64,000 nucleotides of DNA. It comes from Streptomyces harbinensis. Its GTDB lineage: Bacteria; Actinomycetota; Actinomycetes; Streptomycetales; Streptomycetaceae. The translations under genes were made by a program, and so were the position numbers. Below, piece by piece: positions 33,621 to 43,400 of the stretch (its first letter is position 1; each line of letters opens with the position of its first letter). The notes below the pieces were generated by a model. The model was not told the origin of the DNA. It made no database searches and saw only the letters and a program-made list of their open reading frames with translations. Where the stretch lies: NCBI RefSeq assembly GCF_900116145.1, contig NZ_FPAB01000003.1, forward strand, positions 434,184-498,183, in the 5' to 3' direction.

Positions 33621-34016
33621 GTGCCGCTCTCGGACCACGAGCAGCGCATGCTCGAACAAATGGAGCGAGCGCTGTACGCCGAAGATCCCAAGTTCGCGAC
33701 AGCGCTTGAGGGCAGTGAGCTGCGGACGTTCACCCGGAAGCGGGTGTACCAGGGCATCGCCGGTTTTCTGGTGGGCATCGCACTCCTGATGGGCGGCATG
33801 GTCGCCCAGCTGATCTGGCTCAGTGTCGTCGGCTTTGTGATCATGCTCGGGTGTGCGGTCGTCGCCGTCACCGGATGGCGGAAAGGCCCCGCTCCCGTCG
33901 AGGGCGCGGGCAACGGCGGCGGCGGGCGGGGACACCGGCCGCACAAGCCGAAGCGTTCGATGATGACCCGTATGGAGGAACGCTGGCAGCGCCGTCGCGA
34001 CGAGCGCGGCGATTGA
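33621..34016 (+). CDS. DUF3040 membrane protein
   Basis: A 131-residue protein of the actinobacterial DUF3040 family. The N-terminal motif is LSDHEQRMLEQMERALYAED (about 3-22), then PKFATALEG. Two membrane helices follow (VYQGIAGFLVGIALLMGGMV and LIWLSVVGFVIMLGCAVVAV, about 43-85), and a basic C-terminal tail (HRPHKPKRSMMTRMEERWQR). GTG 33621 has AGGAGGA 6 nt upstream. It is a conserved neighbour of the dcw cluster in actinobacteria, including mycobacteria; biochemical role unknown. A strong bidirectional terminator follows. Confidence 0.85.
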   Translation: MPLSDHEQRMLEQMERALYAEDPKFATALEGSELRTFTRKRVYQGIAGFLVGIALLMGGMVAQLIWLSVVGFVIMLGCAVVAVTGWRKGPAPVEGAGNGGGGRGHRPHKPKRSMMTRMEERWQRRRDERGD

Positions 34017-34051
34017 GCAGGCGGCCCCGGGAATCCGGGGCACATCATCAC

Positions 34052-34087
34052 GAAGGGCCCGCCGGATCCCGATCCGGCGGGCCCTTC
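34052..34087. terminator. Bidirectional terminator between the DUF3040 gene and the transglutaminase gene
   Basis: A 17-bp perfect stem (34052-34068 with 34071-34087) closes nearly completely over CCCG. It lies between two convergent genes, 36 nt after the DUF3040 stop and 53 nt after (minus strand) the transglutaminase stop. Confidence 0.85.
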
Positions 34088-34139
34088 CGTGTGGCATTGC
34101 CCGGGCCGCCCGCGCCCGGTTCTTTCCGTTTCCCGGCTT

Positions 34140-36569
34140 TCAGGCTTTCCGGGTTTTTCCGGGGAATGCGGTGCGCAGATCGCGCAGCCGCCGGGCGGCC
34201 CGCAGCCGGCGTTCGGCGAGGCGGTGACTCACCCGAACGGCGGAACGCGGCAGCAGCAGCGCCCGCAGCCGGGTCCACCGCCCCACCCCGGCCCGCAGCC
34301 CGGCGAGCGCCGTCCGCACGTCCCGGGCCGGGCCGTCGTCCGGCCCGCCCGCGCCACCGGCCCCCGCCGGGGCGTACAGCTCCCGCTCCACGCCCTGCGC
34401 CAGCCGGTGCACCGCGTCCCGCGCCGGGGCCTCCAGCGACAGCACCGCGGTGATCCGGGCCGCGGTCCGCCGCGGCGTCTCCGACGCCAGCGGCGCAAGA
34501 CCCAGGTCCCAGGCGCTGTCGCTCAGCTCCTGCCAGGCGGCGCCGGCTCCGGCCCCCGGCGCCAGCCGCCGGGCCCGCACCCGGGCCCGCCACAGCGGTG
34601 GCCCGCCGACCAGGGCGAGCACCGCCGCCAGCGCCGCCGCGCCCCACAGCCACGGCCCCACCGAGGGGCCACCGCCCGAGCCACCGGCCGCGGCCGGAGC
34701 CTCGCTCTCGCACGCCGCGGCCTCCCGCACCGGGTCGCACTCCTCCGGTCCGGTGGGTGTCGGGGACGCCTCCGGGCGCTCCGGCTCCGCCGCGTCGGGA
34801 CGCTCCGGGTCGGGCTGCGCCGGGTCGGGGCGCTCGGCGTCCGGCCGGGTGTAGCCGGGGATGGTGCCCTGCCCCGGGGTCGGCTCGAAACGCGTCCAGC
34901 CCACGCCCTCGAAGTACAGCTCCGGCCAGGCGTGCGCGTTGTGCAGACCGACCCGGTACGAGCCGTCCACCTGCCGGTCGCCCGGCGTGAAGCCGACCGC
35001 GACCTGGGCCGGGATGCCCAGGGTGCGGGCCATCGCCGCCATGGTGAACGCGAAGTGCACGCAGAAGCCCTCGCGGTCCTCCAGGAACGCGGCGATCGCC
35101 TCGCTCCCGCTGCCGGAGGACACCGAGGTGTTGTAGCGGAAACCGCCGTCCCGGGCGAACCAGTCCTGGAGCGCCACCGCCCGCGCGTGGTCGTCGGCCG
35201 CCCCGGCGGTGACCTCCTCGGCCATCCGCGCCACGACCTCCGGCAGATCGCGCGGGACCTGCGTGTAGTACGAGGCCAGGTTCGGCGGCGCCGCGGGCGC
35301 CAGGGCCAGCTGCTCCGCGGTCGGCTCGACCTGCCGGTGCGTCACCGTCCAGCTGCGGCCCTGGGTGGTCAGCCGGCCGCTGTCCGAGACGAGGGTCTGG
35401 GACCCCCGGTCGAACCGCCACGGCCCGTCCGTCACCACCGACACCGCCGGATAGGGCACCGGCAGCGAGGTCTGCGCGTAGTCGGGGCTCGCCTCGATCA
35501 CGGTGGTCACGTCCCGGGCCGTCACCTCGGGGGCCAGACCGGGCACCGCCCACGGGGCCGGCGGGATCTCGTTCTCGAACCAGCGCGAGGAACGCCACTC
35601 GCTCCCGGTGAACTCGTCCAGCGCCACCAGCCGCAGATACATCCCGGCGGCCTCGCCGTCGGTGCGGTAGGTGAGCACCTCCTGGTTCCGCGGCTGGTTG
35701 AGCTGGTCCTGGAGCGCCACCACCGGATTGACCGTGCTGATGGTGCCCGAGCCGCCGCTCCCGCTGCCGCTGCCGCCGCCCTCCAGGTCCAGCAGACCGC
35801 TGCCCATGGCCGGCAGCAGCGCCGGTGCCAGCACCGCCGCCACCAGGGTCAGCGCGCCGATCCGGCCGCCGGCCCGCAGCCGCGGCCCCGCCGCCCGCGC
35901 GGGTACCGCGGCGGCCGGCGGCCTGCCGTACCCGCCCGGCGCTCCGTACCCGGGAGCGCGGGCCGGGCCCGGGCCGCTGAAGTACCGGCCCCAGCGGCCG
36001 AGCCGCTCCCGGCCCTCGGCCAGCAGCAGCGCCAGGTACCCGGCCGCCGCGACCAGGAAGTAGGGCCAGGCGGCGTCCTCCTGGTTCACCCCGGCCGCTA
36101 TCGAGTACAGCGCCAGCAGCGGCAGCCCGGCCACCGCCGCGCTGCCAAAGCTGACCGCCAGCACGTCCACCAGCAGCCCGATCAGCAGCACCCCGCCCAG
36201 CAACATCAGCCGGATGCCGTCCGTCATCGGGGCGGGCGCCACATAGTGGCCGATGTCCTCGGTGCCCGCCGACAGCAGCTCACCGAACCGGCCGAACGCC
36301 TCGGGGCCCGGCAGCAGCCCGCCCACCGCGTACTGGGGCACCGTGGCCACCGTCAGCATCAGCAGCGACACCACCACCTGGGCCGCCACCACCACCGGCG
36401 CGGGCGCGGCGAGCCGCCGCGCCACCATCCCGGTGCCGGTCAGGACCGCGAGCAGCAGCCCCGCCTGCACCAGCCAGCCGCCGCCCTGCACCAGCGGCAG
36501 CAGCGCCGCCGCCGCACCGGTCGTGGCCAGCCACGCCGCCGCGGCGACTCCCGGCCTCATGCCCACCAC
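34140..36569 (-). CDS. TgpA-like membrane transglutaminase
   Basis: An 809-residue protein. The N-terminal ~220 residues are a DUF3488-type membrane domain of about six helices. An extracellular transglutaminase-like domain (about 430-560) has the Cys in DREGFCVHFAFTMAAMARTL, the His in GLHNAHAWPELYFEG and an acidic partner in WTRFEPTPGQG. A linker, one more membrane helix (VGPWLWGAAALAAVLALVGG) and a DUF4129-like C-terminal tail follow. It is the third gene of the moxR-DUF58-tgpA operon, often found near division clusters; substrate unknown. Start: GTG 36569, with GTG 36566 and ATG 36560 just after it. Confidence 0.87.
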   Translation of the reverse strand: MVGMRPGVAAAAWLATTGAAAALLPLVQGGGWLVQAGLLLAVLTGTGMVARRLAAPAPVVVAAQVVVSLLMLTVATVPQYAVGGLLPGPEAFGRFGELLSAGTEDIGHYVAPAPMTDGIRLMLLGGVLLIGLLVDVLAVSFGSAAVAGLPLLALYSIAAGVNQEDAAWPYFLVAAAGYLALLLAEGRERLGRWGRYFSGPGPARAPGYGAPGGYGRPPAAAVPARAAGPRLRAGGRIGALTLVAAVLAPALLPAMGSGLLDLEGGGSGSGSGGSGTISTVNPVVALQDQLNQPRNQEVLTYRTDGEAAGMYLRLVALDEFTGSEWRSSRWFENEIPPAPWAVPGLAPEVTARDVTTVIEASPDYAQTSLPVPYPAVSVVTDGPWRFDRGSQTLVSDSGRLTTQGRSWTVTHRQVEPTAEQLALAPAAPPNLASYYTQVPRDLPEVVARMAEEVTAGAADDHARAVALQDWFARDGGFRYNTSVSSGSGSEAIAAFLEDREGFCVHFAFTMAAMARTLGIPAQVAVGFTPGDRQVDGSYRVGLHNAHAWPELYFEGVGWTRFEPTPGQGTIPGYTRPDAERPDPAQPDPERPDAAEPERPEASPTPTGPEECDPVREAAACESEAPAAAGGSGGGPSVGPWLWGAAALAAVLALVGGPPLWRARVRARRLAPGAGAGAAWQELSDSAWDLGLAPLASETPRRTAARITAVLSLEAPARDAVHRLAQGVERELYAPAGAGGAGGPDDGPARDVRTALAGLRAGVGRWTRLRALLLPRSAVRVSHRLAERRLRAARRLRDLRTAFPGKTRKA

Positions 36570-36572
36570 TGC

Positions 36573-37901
36573 TCACCGCCCCCTGTACGAAGCCGCTCGT
36601 TCCCCACCGGCCTGCTGCCACACCTGCGCCAGCGGCACCCCCGGATGCAGCGGCAGCGCGGCCCAGCCGCTCTCCCGCAGCCGGCCGAGGGTCCCGGCCT
36701 CCACCCCCGGGTCCAGCTGCCCGGCCGCCACGAACGCGATCCCGTCCGCCGCCCGCTGCCGCAGCCGCGCCAGCTGGTCGAGCGCCGCCAGGTCCGGGGC
36801 ACCCAGGAACGCGATCAGCAGCCCGCAGTCGGCGCCGGCCAGCGCGCTCAGCGCACCGTCCAGACCGCTGTCCGGAGCGGTCACCCGGTGGGTGTCCGTC
36901 ACCAGGTCCAGCGGCCCGGGCAGCGCCGAGTGGTCCAGCACCGCCAGCGCGTCCAGCATCAGCCCCGTCGTCTCGACGCTGTCCGCCCCGTGCCCCGGGC
37001 CCGGCAGCGACAGCCCGCGGTCGGTGATCAGCCGCACCTGATAGCCGCGTTCGGCCAGATGCGAGATCACCGAGGCCGCCCCGGAGACCGCCCGCTCGAA
37101 CGGCGCCTGCGGCCCGGTGCCCGCGTAACCGGAGCGCCGGGTGTCCAGCAGCACCGTGCACCGGGCGCGCGGCGGCTGCTCCTCGCGGCGCACCATGAGC
37201 TGGCCCCGGTGCGCGGTGGAGCGCCAGTGCACCCGGCGCAGATCGTCACCGTGCCGGTAGTCCCGGGGGATGACGTCCTCCTCGCCGGTCACCGCGAGCG
37301 AGCGCTGCCCGCTCTCGCCCTGCCCGCCGGCCTCGCCGCCGAGCCGGACGGGCGGCAGCGTCTCGATGTGCGGCAGCACGGTCATCACGTCGTACGCGTC
37401 GAAGGAACGGTGCAGTTCGACCATGCCGAACGGGTCGGCCAGCCGCAGCTCCAGCGGCCCCAGCGGATAGCGCCCGCGCTGATCGGAGCGCACCCGGTAG
37501 CTGACCTCCCGCTGCCCGCCCGGCTCGATCCGGTCCAGGACGAACCGGGGCCGGGGGCCGAGCACGTACGGCACCCGGTCCTGGAGCATCAGCTGGCCGC
37601 TCGGCAGCCGGAAGCCGTTGTCCACCCGCAGGTGCACCCGGGACTCCCCGCCGGCCGGCACCCGGGCGGGCGACAGCCGGCGGGCCGCCGTCACCCGGCT
37701 ACGGGTCAGGTACAGCACCAGCACGCTCACCACCGGCAGCGCCACCAGCAGCGCGCCCACCCGCAGCAGATCCGGCTGGCCGAGCAGATACGCGCACACC
37801 GAGGCGGCGGCGCCGGCGGCCACGAACGACCGCCCGCGCGTGGTCAGCCCGCCGAAGGCCGCCCGTACCGTTCCGCGCCGGTCGTCGTCCCCGGCGGGCA
37901 T
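36573..37901 (-). CDS. DUF58 (VWA-like) protein
   Basis: A 442-residue protein. Two membrane helices (about 22-66) precede a beta-rich domain. The DUF58 signature reads TVLPHIETLPPVRLGGEAGG and EDVIPRDYRHGDDLRRVHWR, then STAHRGQLMVRREEQPPRAR, followed by a vWA-like fold (CTVLLDTRRSGY) with a metal-site-like DTRRS. In MoxR systems this partner is thought to help assembly of target complexes by the ATPase. Its ATG overlaps the stop of moxR by 1 nt, indicating tight coupling. Target unknown. Confidence 0.87.
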   Translation of the reverse strand: MPAGDDDRRGTVRAAFGGLTTRGRSFVAAGAAASVCAYLLGQPDLLRVGALLVALPVVSVLVLYLTRSRVTAARRLSPARVPAGGESRVHLRVDNGFRLPSGQLMLQDRVPYVLGPRPRFVLDRIEPGGQREVSYRVRSDQRGRYPLGPLELRLADPFGMVELHRSFDAYDVMTVLPHIETLPPVRLGGEAGGQGESGQRSLAVTGEEDVIPRDYRHGDDLRRVHWRSTAHRGQLMVRREEQPPRARCTVLLDTRRSGYAGTGPQAPFERAVSGAASVISHLAERGYQVRLITDRGLSLPGPGHGADSVETTGLMLDALAVLDHSALPGPLDLVTDTHRVTAPDSGLDGALSALAGADCGLLIAFLGAPDLAALDQLARLRQRAADGIAFVAAGQLDPGVEAGTLGRLRESGWAALPLHPGVPLAQVWQQAGGERAASYRGR

Positions 37902-38893
37902 CAGTGGCCCCGGTACTGCGGGGCGCCGTACGGGGAGGGCACCGGGGTGCGGTGCAGGATCTCGCCGACGATCTGCTCGGCGGTGCGCCGGTTCAGCTGG
38001 GCCTGCGCGGTGGGCAGCAGCCGGTGCGCCAGCACCGGCCCGGCCAGCGCCTGGACGTCGTCGGGCAGGACGTAGCCGCGCCCGCCGAGCGCGGCGGACG
38101 CCTTGGCCGCGCGCAGCAGTTGCAGGGTGGCCCGGGGCGAGGCGCCGAGCCGCAGTTCGGGATGGGTGCGGGTGGCGACCACCAGATCGACCGCGTACCT
38201 GCGCACCGCGTCCGAGACGTGGATCTCGCGCACCGCCTCGATCAGCTTGACGACGTCCTCGGCGGTGGCGACCGGCTGGAGCCCGTCGAGCGGGGAGTAG
38301 CCGCCGTGCGACTGGAGCATCCGCATCTCGGCCTCGGGGTCGGGGTAGCCGACCGAGACCCGGGCCATGAACCGGTCGCGCTGCGCCTCGGGGAGCGGGT
38401 AGGTGCCCTCCATCTCCACCGGGTTCTGGGTGGCGATCACCAGGAACGGGTCGGGCAGCGGATAGGTGCGGCCGTCCGCGGTGACCTGGCGCTCCTCCAT
38501 CGCCTCCAGGAGGGCCGACTGAGTCTTGGGGGAGGCGCGGTTGATCTCGTCACCGATGACGATCTGGGCGAACACCGCGCCCGGTTTGAACTCGAACTCC
38601 TTGCGCTGCTGGTCGAAGACGCTGATCCCGGTGATGTCGGAGGGCAGCAGGTCCGGTGTGAACTGGACCCGCTGCACCGTGCAGTCGATCGCGCGGGCCA
38701 GCGACTTGGCCAGCATCGTCTTGCCCACCCCGGGCACGTCCTCCAGGAGCAGGTGCCCCTCGGCCAGGAGCACGGTCAAGGAGATGCGCACGACCTCCGG
38801 CTTGCCCTCGATCACGCTCTCCACGGCGCGGCGTACCTGCTCCGCCGTGGTGCTCAGATCGGTGAGCTTCGTCTGCTCCTCATAGGTCGTCAA
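37901..38893 (-). CDS. MoxR-family AAA+ ATPase
   Basis: A 330-residue AAA+ protein. Walker A is LEDVPGVGKTMLAKSL, Walker B VIGDEINRASPKTQSALLEA, sensor 1 in FLVIATQNPVEMEGTYPLPE with the arginine finger in AQRDRFMARV. MoxR ATPases act as chaperones for assembly or metal/cofactor insertion with a DUF58 protein. The start is taken as TTG 38893 (MTTYEEQTKLTDLSTTAEQV) because GAGGAGG lies 6 nt upstream and the family typically begins with MTTY. GTG 38914 is an alternative; a longer frame to 39010 lacks a ribosome site. It is first in a three-gene operon. Confidence 0.88.
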   Translation of the reverse strand: MTTYEEQTKLTDLSTTAEQVRRAVESVIEGKPEVVRISLTVLLAEGHLLLEDVPGVGKTMLAKSLARAIDCTVQRVQFTPDLLPSDITGISVFDQQRKEFEFKPGAVFAQIVIGDEINRASPKTQSALLEAMEERQVTADGRTYPLPDPFLVIATQNPVEMEGTYPLPEAQRDRFMARVSVGYPDPEAEMRMLQSHGGYSPLDGLQPVATAEDVVKLIEAVREIHVSDAVRRYAVDLVVATRTHPELRLGASPRATLQLLRAAKASAALGGRGYVLPDDVQALAGPVLAHRLLPTAQAQLNRRTAEQIVGEILHRTPVPSPYGAPQYRGH

Positions 38894-39027
38894 CCGGCCC
38901 TCCTCGGCCTGCACTGCTGTCTCGTCCCCACCTTGGACGGCGCGGACGCTGCCCGATACGGCGACACCCGGAATGCGCCGGGAGGTTGCCCTCCGGCAGA
39001 CATTCTTCACACCCCCGGTCGCGGCCG

Positions 39028-39543
39028 TTACCGGTCGCCGGGGTCCTCGGGGTCGACCTCGCGGAGCAGACCCGACGTCACGTCGAACACAAATCCGCGT
39101 ACGTCATCAGTGTGCAAGAGGAACGGCGAGGTGCGCACACGTGCCATCGACTGGCGGACGTCCTGGTCCAGATCGGTGAACGACTCGACGGCCCAGCTGG
39201 GCTTCTGCCCGACCTCCAGCTCCAGTTCGTGCCGGAAGTCCTCGGTGAGCTGGAGCAGGCCGCATCCGGTGTGGTGGATGAGGACCACCGATCGGGTGCC
39301 GAGTCCCCGCTGAGAGATGGTCAGCGAGCGGATGATGTCCTCGGTGACCACGCCGCCGGCGTTGCGGATCGTGTGGCAGTCACCCAGTTCCAGGCCGAGC
39401 GCGGCGTGCAGGTCGAGCCGGGCGTCCATACAGGCGACGATGGCCACCTTGCGCACCGGGCGGGCGTCCATGCCCGGGTCGGTGAACGTCGTGGCGTACT
39501 GCTGATTGGCCGAGACCAACTCATCTGTGACCGATTTTGGCAT
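39028..39543 (-). CDS. Beta-class carbonic anhydrase
   Basis: A 171-residue enzyme. The zinc ligands are Cys in VAIVACMDARLDLHA, with the adjacent Asp-Arg pair, and His/Cys in VVLIHHTGCGLLQLTE. It interconverts CO2 and bicarbonate. NAGGVVTEDIIRSL is the typical third block. It resembles the short type of actinobacterial beta-CA (Rv1284-like). A possible leaderless start: TACCGT (minus, 39555-39550) stands 6 nt before ATG 39543. Confidence 0.92.
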   Translation of the reverse strand: MPKSVTDELVSANQQYATTFTDPGMDARPVRKVAIVACMDARLDLHAALGLELGDCHTIRNAGGVVTEDIIRSLTISQRGLGTRSVVLIHHTGCGLLQLTEDFRHELELEVGQKPSWAVESFTDLDQDVRQSMARVRTSPFLLHTDDVRGFVFDVTSGLLREVDPEDPGDR

Positions 39544-39705
39544 GACCCGACGGTATTACGCCCCGCCGCCTCACGGATACCGGAGCCCCTCCGGTGAGAT
39601 GGGGCGACAGCACGGAAACACCCGCATCCGGGCCCCGGCCGTGACCGGTGTCACCCCCGCCGGAAGCCCGCCGCGGCAACACGCGCACACTCCGAACCTC
39701 AATGA

Positions 39706-39733
39706 TTGACCCGCCCGGGGTGTGGACTAGTGT
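39706..39733 (+). promoter_or_regulatory. Main promoter of the dcw operon
   Basis: TTGACC (39706-39711) and TAGTGT (39728-39733) are separated by 16 bp. This is a good match for the housekeeping sigma consensus. It precedes rsmH by 82 nt and should drive rsmH-ftsL-ftsI-mur. Confidence 0.7.
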
Positions 39734-39815
39734 GACGCGCACCGGGAGGCGGGCAGGCGGGTCCGGGCCTGCCCGGAGTGGTACCGCACCCGCCCCACCT
39801 CCCTTCGGAAGGCGC

Positions 39816-40793
39816 ATGACGACCAGCAACGACCGGCCCCCGCACACCCGGCACCGCCCGGTCATGCTCCAGCGCTGCCTCGACCTGCTCGCCCCCGCGC
39901 TCCGGGAGCCCGGCGCCACCGTCGTGGACTGCACGCTCGGCCTCGGCGGCCACAGCGAGGCCCTGCTCGGCGCCTTCCCCGAGGCCCGCCTCATCGGCCT
40001 GGACCGCGACACCAGCGCCCTGGAACTGGCCGGCGCCCGGCTCGCCCCCTACGGCGACCGCGCCACCCTCGTGCACGCGGTGTACGACGAACTCCCCGCC
40101 GTCCTCGCCCGGCTCGGCACCCCGCGGGTCGCCGGAATCCTGTTCGACCTGGGCGTGTCGTCCATGCAGCTGGACGAGGCCGACCGCGGCTTCGCCTACG
40201 CCCAGGACGCCCCGCTCGACATGCGGATGGACCAGACCACCGGACCCAGCGCCGCCGACGTGCTGAACACCTATCCGCCCGGTGAGCTGGTGCGCATCCT
40301 GCGCGCCTACGGCGAGGAGAAGTTCGCGCCGAAGATCGTCGAGGCCGTCGTCGCCGAACGCGCCAGGCAGCCGCTGACCTCCAGCGCCCGCCTGGTCACC
40401 CTCATCCGCGACGCCCTCCCGCAGGCCGCCAAGCGCACCGGGGGCAACCCCGCCAAGCGCACCTTCCAGGCGCTGCGCATCGAGGTCAACGGGGAACTCG
40501 CCGTCCTGGAACGCGCGCTGCCCGCCGCCGTCGACGCCCTCGCGGTGGGCGGCCGGATCGCGGTGCTCTCCTACCACTCCCTGGAGGACCGGCTGGTCAA
40601 GCGGGTCCTGGCGGAGGGCGCCCGCAGCACCGCCCCGGCCGGGCTGCCGATCGTCCCCGAGGAGTACCAGCCCCGGCTCGCCCTCCTCACCCGCGGCGCC
40701 GAACTGCCCACCGACGAGGAGATCGCGGAGAACAAGCGGGCCGCCCCCGCCCGGCTGCGCGCGGCCGAACGGGTCAGGGAGCGGGTGCGGTGA
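39816..40793 (+). CDS. rsmH: 16S rRNA (cytosine-1402-N4)-methyltransferase
   Basis: A 325-residue RsmH/MraW that methylates C1402 in the ribosomal P site using SAM. Landmarks: [31 protein letters not shown] (SAM site), [67 protein letters not shown] and [17 protein letters not shown] 39816 has GGAAGG upstream. It is the first gene of the dcw operon here; mraZ, which often stands first in other bacteria, is absent. Its stop overlaps the GTG of ftsL. Confidence 0.95.
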   Translation: MTTSNDRPPHTRHRPVMLQRCLDLLAPALREPGATVVDCTLGLGGHSEALLGAFPEARLIGLDRDTSALELAGARLAPYGDRATLVHAVYDELPAVLARLGTPRVAGILFDLGVSSMQLDEADRGFAYAQDAPLDMRMDQTTGPSAADVLNTYPPGELVRILRAYGEEKFAPKIVEAVVAERARQPLTSSARLVTLIRDALPQAAKRTGGNPAKRTFQALRIEVNGELAVLERALPAAVDALAVGGRIAVLSYHSLEDRLVKRVLAEGARSTAPAGLPIVPEEYQPRLALLTRGAELPTDEEIAENKRAAPARLRAAERVRERVR

Positions 40794-41473
40794 GCCCGAA
40801 ACGGCGCGAGCCCGGCCCGCAGACCCGGATCGCCCGGCTCACCGGGCTGGTACCGGCCGGCCGCGGCTCCGCCGCCCGTACGCCGTTCGTGCTGCTGATC
40901 GTCCTGCTGCTGGGCACCGGGATGCTGGGCCTGCTGCTCCTGAACGCCTCGCTCAACCAGGGCTCCTTCGAGCTCAGCGAGCTGCGCCGCCAGAGCCAGG
41001 AACTCACCGACGAACAACAGGCGCTCCAGGCCGAGGTGGACGCCTTCTCCGCCCCCGGCGCGCTCGCCGAACGCGCCCGCGAGCTCGGACTGGTGCCCGC
41101 CGGGCCCCCGGCCTTCCTCGACCGGGACGGCACCGTGCGCGGTGAGCCCGCCCCGGCCCCGGAACCGTCACCGGCCGGCGGGGAGTCCTCCAGTCCGGGG
41201 GACGAACCCGGGCAGCCGGGCGAGCAGGACGAACAGGACGAGCAGGAGGACCGGGGCGAGCAGGAGCAGACCGAGGAACCCGACCCGGCCGACGGGACCA
41301 CCACCGGGACCACCGGCGCCGCGTCCGGCGAGCAGGACCCGCCGGACGCCGCGACCGCGGGCCCCGACGGCTCACCGCCCGCCGACGGCGCCACCGGCAC
41401 CGGCGCGGGCACCGGTCCGGCGGACCCCGACCCGGAACCCGACCCCGACCCGGACGAGGAGGCGAACCCGTGA
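40790..41473 (+). CDS. ftsL: FtsL-like division protein with long acidic tail
   Basis: A 227-residue bitopic protein. A basic cytoplasmic N-terminus ([10 protein letters not shown]) is followed by a membrane helix ([20 protein letters not shown], about 31-50) and a leucine-zipper-type helix ([20 protein letters not shown], about 60-100) that should pair with the FtsB/DivIC-like partner. In the divisome FtsL links FtsQ and FtsW/FtsI. Residues 115-227 are a low-complexity extracellular tail of Pro, Glu, Asp, Gly and Thr that nearly lacks basic residues. Coupled by 4-bp overlaps to rsmH and ftsI. Confidence 0.85.
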   Translation: MSPKRREPGPQTRIARLTGLVPAGRGSAARTPFVLLIVLLLGTGMLGLLLLNASLNQGSFELSELRRQSQELTDEQQALQAEVDAFSAPGALAERARELGLVPAGPPAFLDRDGTVRGEPAPAPEPSPAGGESSSPGDEPGQPGEQDEQDEQEDRGEQEQTEEPDPADGTTTGTTGAASGEQDPPDAATAGPDGSPPADGATGTGAGTGPADPDPEPDPDPDEEANP

Positions 41474-43380
41474 GCGGATCGGACCGAGCACGCGGCGGCG
41501 GCACCCGGCCCCCCGCCCCGCGCCGCCCCAGGACCCCCGGCACCCGGCGCGGCGGCCACCCCCGCCCGGCCGCCGTGCGCCCCCGGCTGCGGCTCGTCGG
41601 CCTCGGCCTCGCCCTCGTCCTGGTCGCCTTCACCGTGCGGCTCGTGCAGGTCCAGGCCGTCGACGCCGCCACCTACACCGAGAAGGCCGCCGTCAACCGC
41701 TACGTCGAGGTCCCGCTCGCCGCCCAGCGCGGCGACATCACCGACCGCAACGGCACCGCCCTGGCCACCACCGTCGACGCCTACGACATCACCGCCGACC
41801 CGTTCCTGTTCACCGAGGAACAGACCGGCGTCCCCGACGCCCCCCAGCAGGCCGCCGCCCTGCTCGCCCCGATCCTCGACCGCGACGAGGCCACCCTGGC
41901 CGGGCTGCTCTCCGAGCCGGGCTCCCGCTACGCCGTCCTCGCCCGCCAGCAGACCCCGCAGACCTGGCGGCAGATCAAGGACCTGCGCAACAACCTGCGC
42001 GAAGCCGCCGACAAGGGCACCGGCGACCAGGTGCTCTCCGGGGTCTTCGCCGAGAAGAACGCCAAACGCGTCTACCCAGGCGGCGACCTCGCCGCCGCCA
42101 CCCTCGGCTTCGTCAACGCCGAGGGGGTGGGCGGCGGCGGCGTCGAGGCGCAGTTCAACACCCTGCTCGCGGGCGAGGACGGCACCATCACCTACGCCCA
42201 GTCCGGCGGACGCCGCGTCCCCACCGCCGGCTCCCACGAACTGCCGGCCGTCCCCGGCACCGACATCGCCCTCACCCTCGACCGCGACATCCAGTGGGCC
42301 GCCCAGAACGCCATCAGCGCCCAGGTCGCCGCCTCCAAGGCCGACGACGGCTATGTGGTGGTCATGGACACCACCACCGGCGAGATCCTGGCGCTGGCCG
42401 GCGCCCCCGGCTACGACCCCAATGACCTCGGCTCCGTCACCGACAGCGGCCTGCTGCGCAACGCCGCCCTCCAGGACGCCTTCGAGCCCGGCTCCACCCT
42501 CAAGGTCGCCACCATGGCCGCCGTCCTGGAGGAGGGCGTCGCCGGCCCCGGCACCCACGTCACGGTCCCCAACCGGCTGCCGCGCGCCGACCGCAACTTC
42601 GCCGACGACCACGACCACGAGACGTACTACCTCACTCTGGCGGGCGTACTCGCCAAATCCAGCAACATCGGCACCATCCTCGCCGCCGAGGAACTCGGCG
42701 ACACCCAGCCGGAGGCCAACGAGGTCCTGCACGCGTACCTCACCCGCTTCGGCTTCGGCCGCCCCACCGGGCTCGGCTTCCCCGGCGAGACCGCCGGCAT
42801 CCTCGCCGCACCGGGGGACTGGAACTCCGCCCAGCAGTACACGATCCCCTTCGGCCAGGGCATGTCCGTCAACGCCGTCCAGGCCGCCTCCGTGTACGCC
42901 ACCGTCGCCAACGGCGGCGAGCGCATCGCCCCCACCCTGATCCGCGGCTACACCGGCCCGGACGGCAGCTTCGAGCCCGCCCCCGAAGCCGAGCGGGAGC
43001 GGGTGATCAGCGAGGAGACCGCCGCGCAGCTCGCCGAGATACTGGAGACCGTGGTGACCTCCCCGGAGGGCACCGGCAGCGCCGCGCAGATCCCCGGCTA
43101 CCGGGTGGCGGGGAAGACCGGTACCTCCAACCGGGTGGATCCCGAGACGGGACGTTATTCGGGCTACACCGCCTCATTCGCGGGCTTCGCCCCCGCCGAC
43201 GACCCCCGGATCGCCGTCTACTGCGCCGTGCAGAACCCCACCGAAGGCAGTTACAACGGCAGCAAGGTGTGCGGACCGGTCTTCAACGAGGTCATGGACT
43301 TCTCCCTGAAGGCACTCCAGGTCCCGCCCACCGGTTCGGACTTTCCGGGCCTTCCCGTCACGTTCGACCCCAACGACTGA
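41470..43380 (+). CDS. ftsI: Division transpeptidase (class B PBP)
   Basis: A 636-residue penicillin-binding protein. A basic/Pro-rich cytoplasmic end leads to a signal-anchor helix (LRLVGLGLALVLVAFTVRLV, about 38-57). The pedestal domain begins at QRGDITDRNGTALATTVDAY. The transpeptidase domain has Ser342 in FEPGSTLKVATMAA (SxxK), KSSN and Lys549 in VAGKTGTSNRVD. It cross-links septal peptidoglycan together with FtsW. It starts at GTG 41470 inside the ftsL stop and is followed 20 nt later by murE. Confidence 0.95.
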   Translation: MSGSDRARGGGTRPPAPRRPRTPGTRRGGHPRPAAVRPRLRLVGLGLALVLVAFTVRLVQVQAVDAATYTEKAAVNRYVEVPLAAQRGDITDRNGTALATTVDAYDITADPFLFTEEQTGVPDAPQQAAALLAPILDRDEATLAGLLSEPGSRYAVLARQQTPQTWRQIKDLRNNLREAADKGTGDQVLSGVFAEKNAKRVYPGGDLAAATLGFVNAEGVGGGGVEAQFNTLLAGEDGTITYAQSGGRRVPTAGSHELPAVPGTDIALTLDRDIQWAAQNAISAQVAASKADDGYVVVMDTTTGEILALAGAPGYDPNDLGSVTDSGLLRNAALQDAFEPGSTLKVATMAAVLEEGVAGPGTHVTVPNRLPRADRNFADDHDHETYYLTLAGVLAKSSNIGTILAAEELGDTQPEANEVLHAYLTRFGFGRPTGLGFPGETAGILAAPGDWNSAQQYTIPFGQGMSVNAVQAASVYATVANGGERIAPTLIRGYTGPDGSFEPAPEAERERVISEETAAQLAEILETVVTSPEGTGSAAQIPGYRVAGKTGTSNRVDPETGRYSGYTASFAGFAPADDPRIAVYCAVQNPTEGSYNGSKVCGPVFNEVMDFSLKALQVPPTGSDFPGLPVTFDPND

Positions 43381-43400
43381 CCGAAGCGGAGAGCAAGCAC

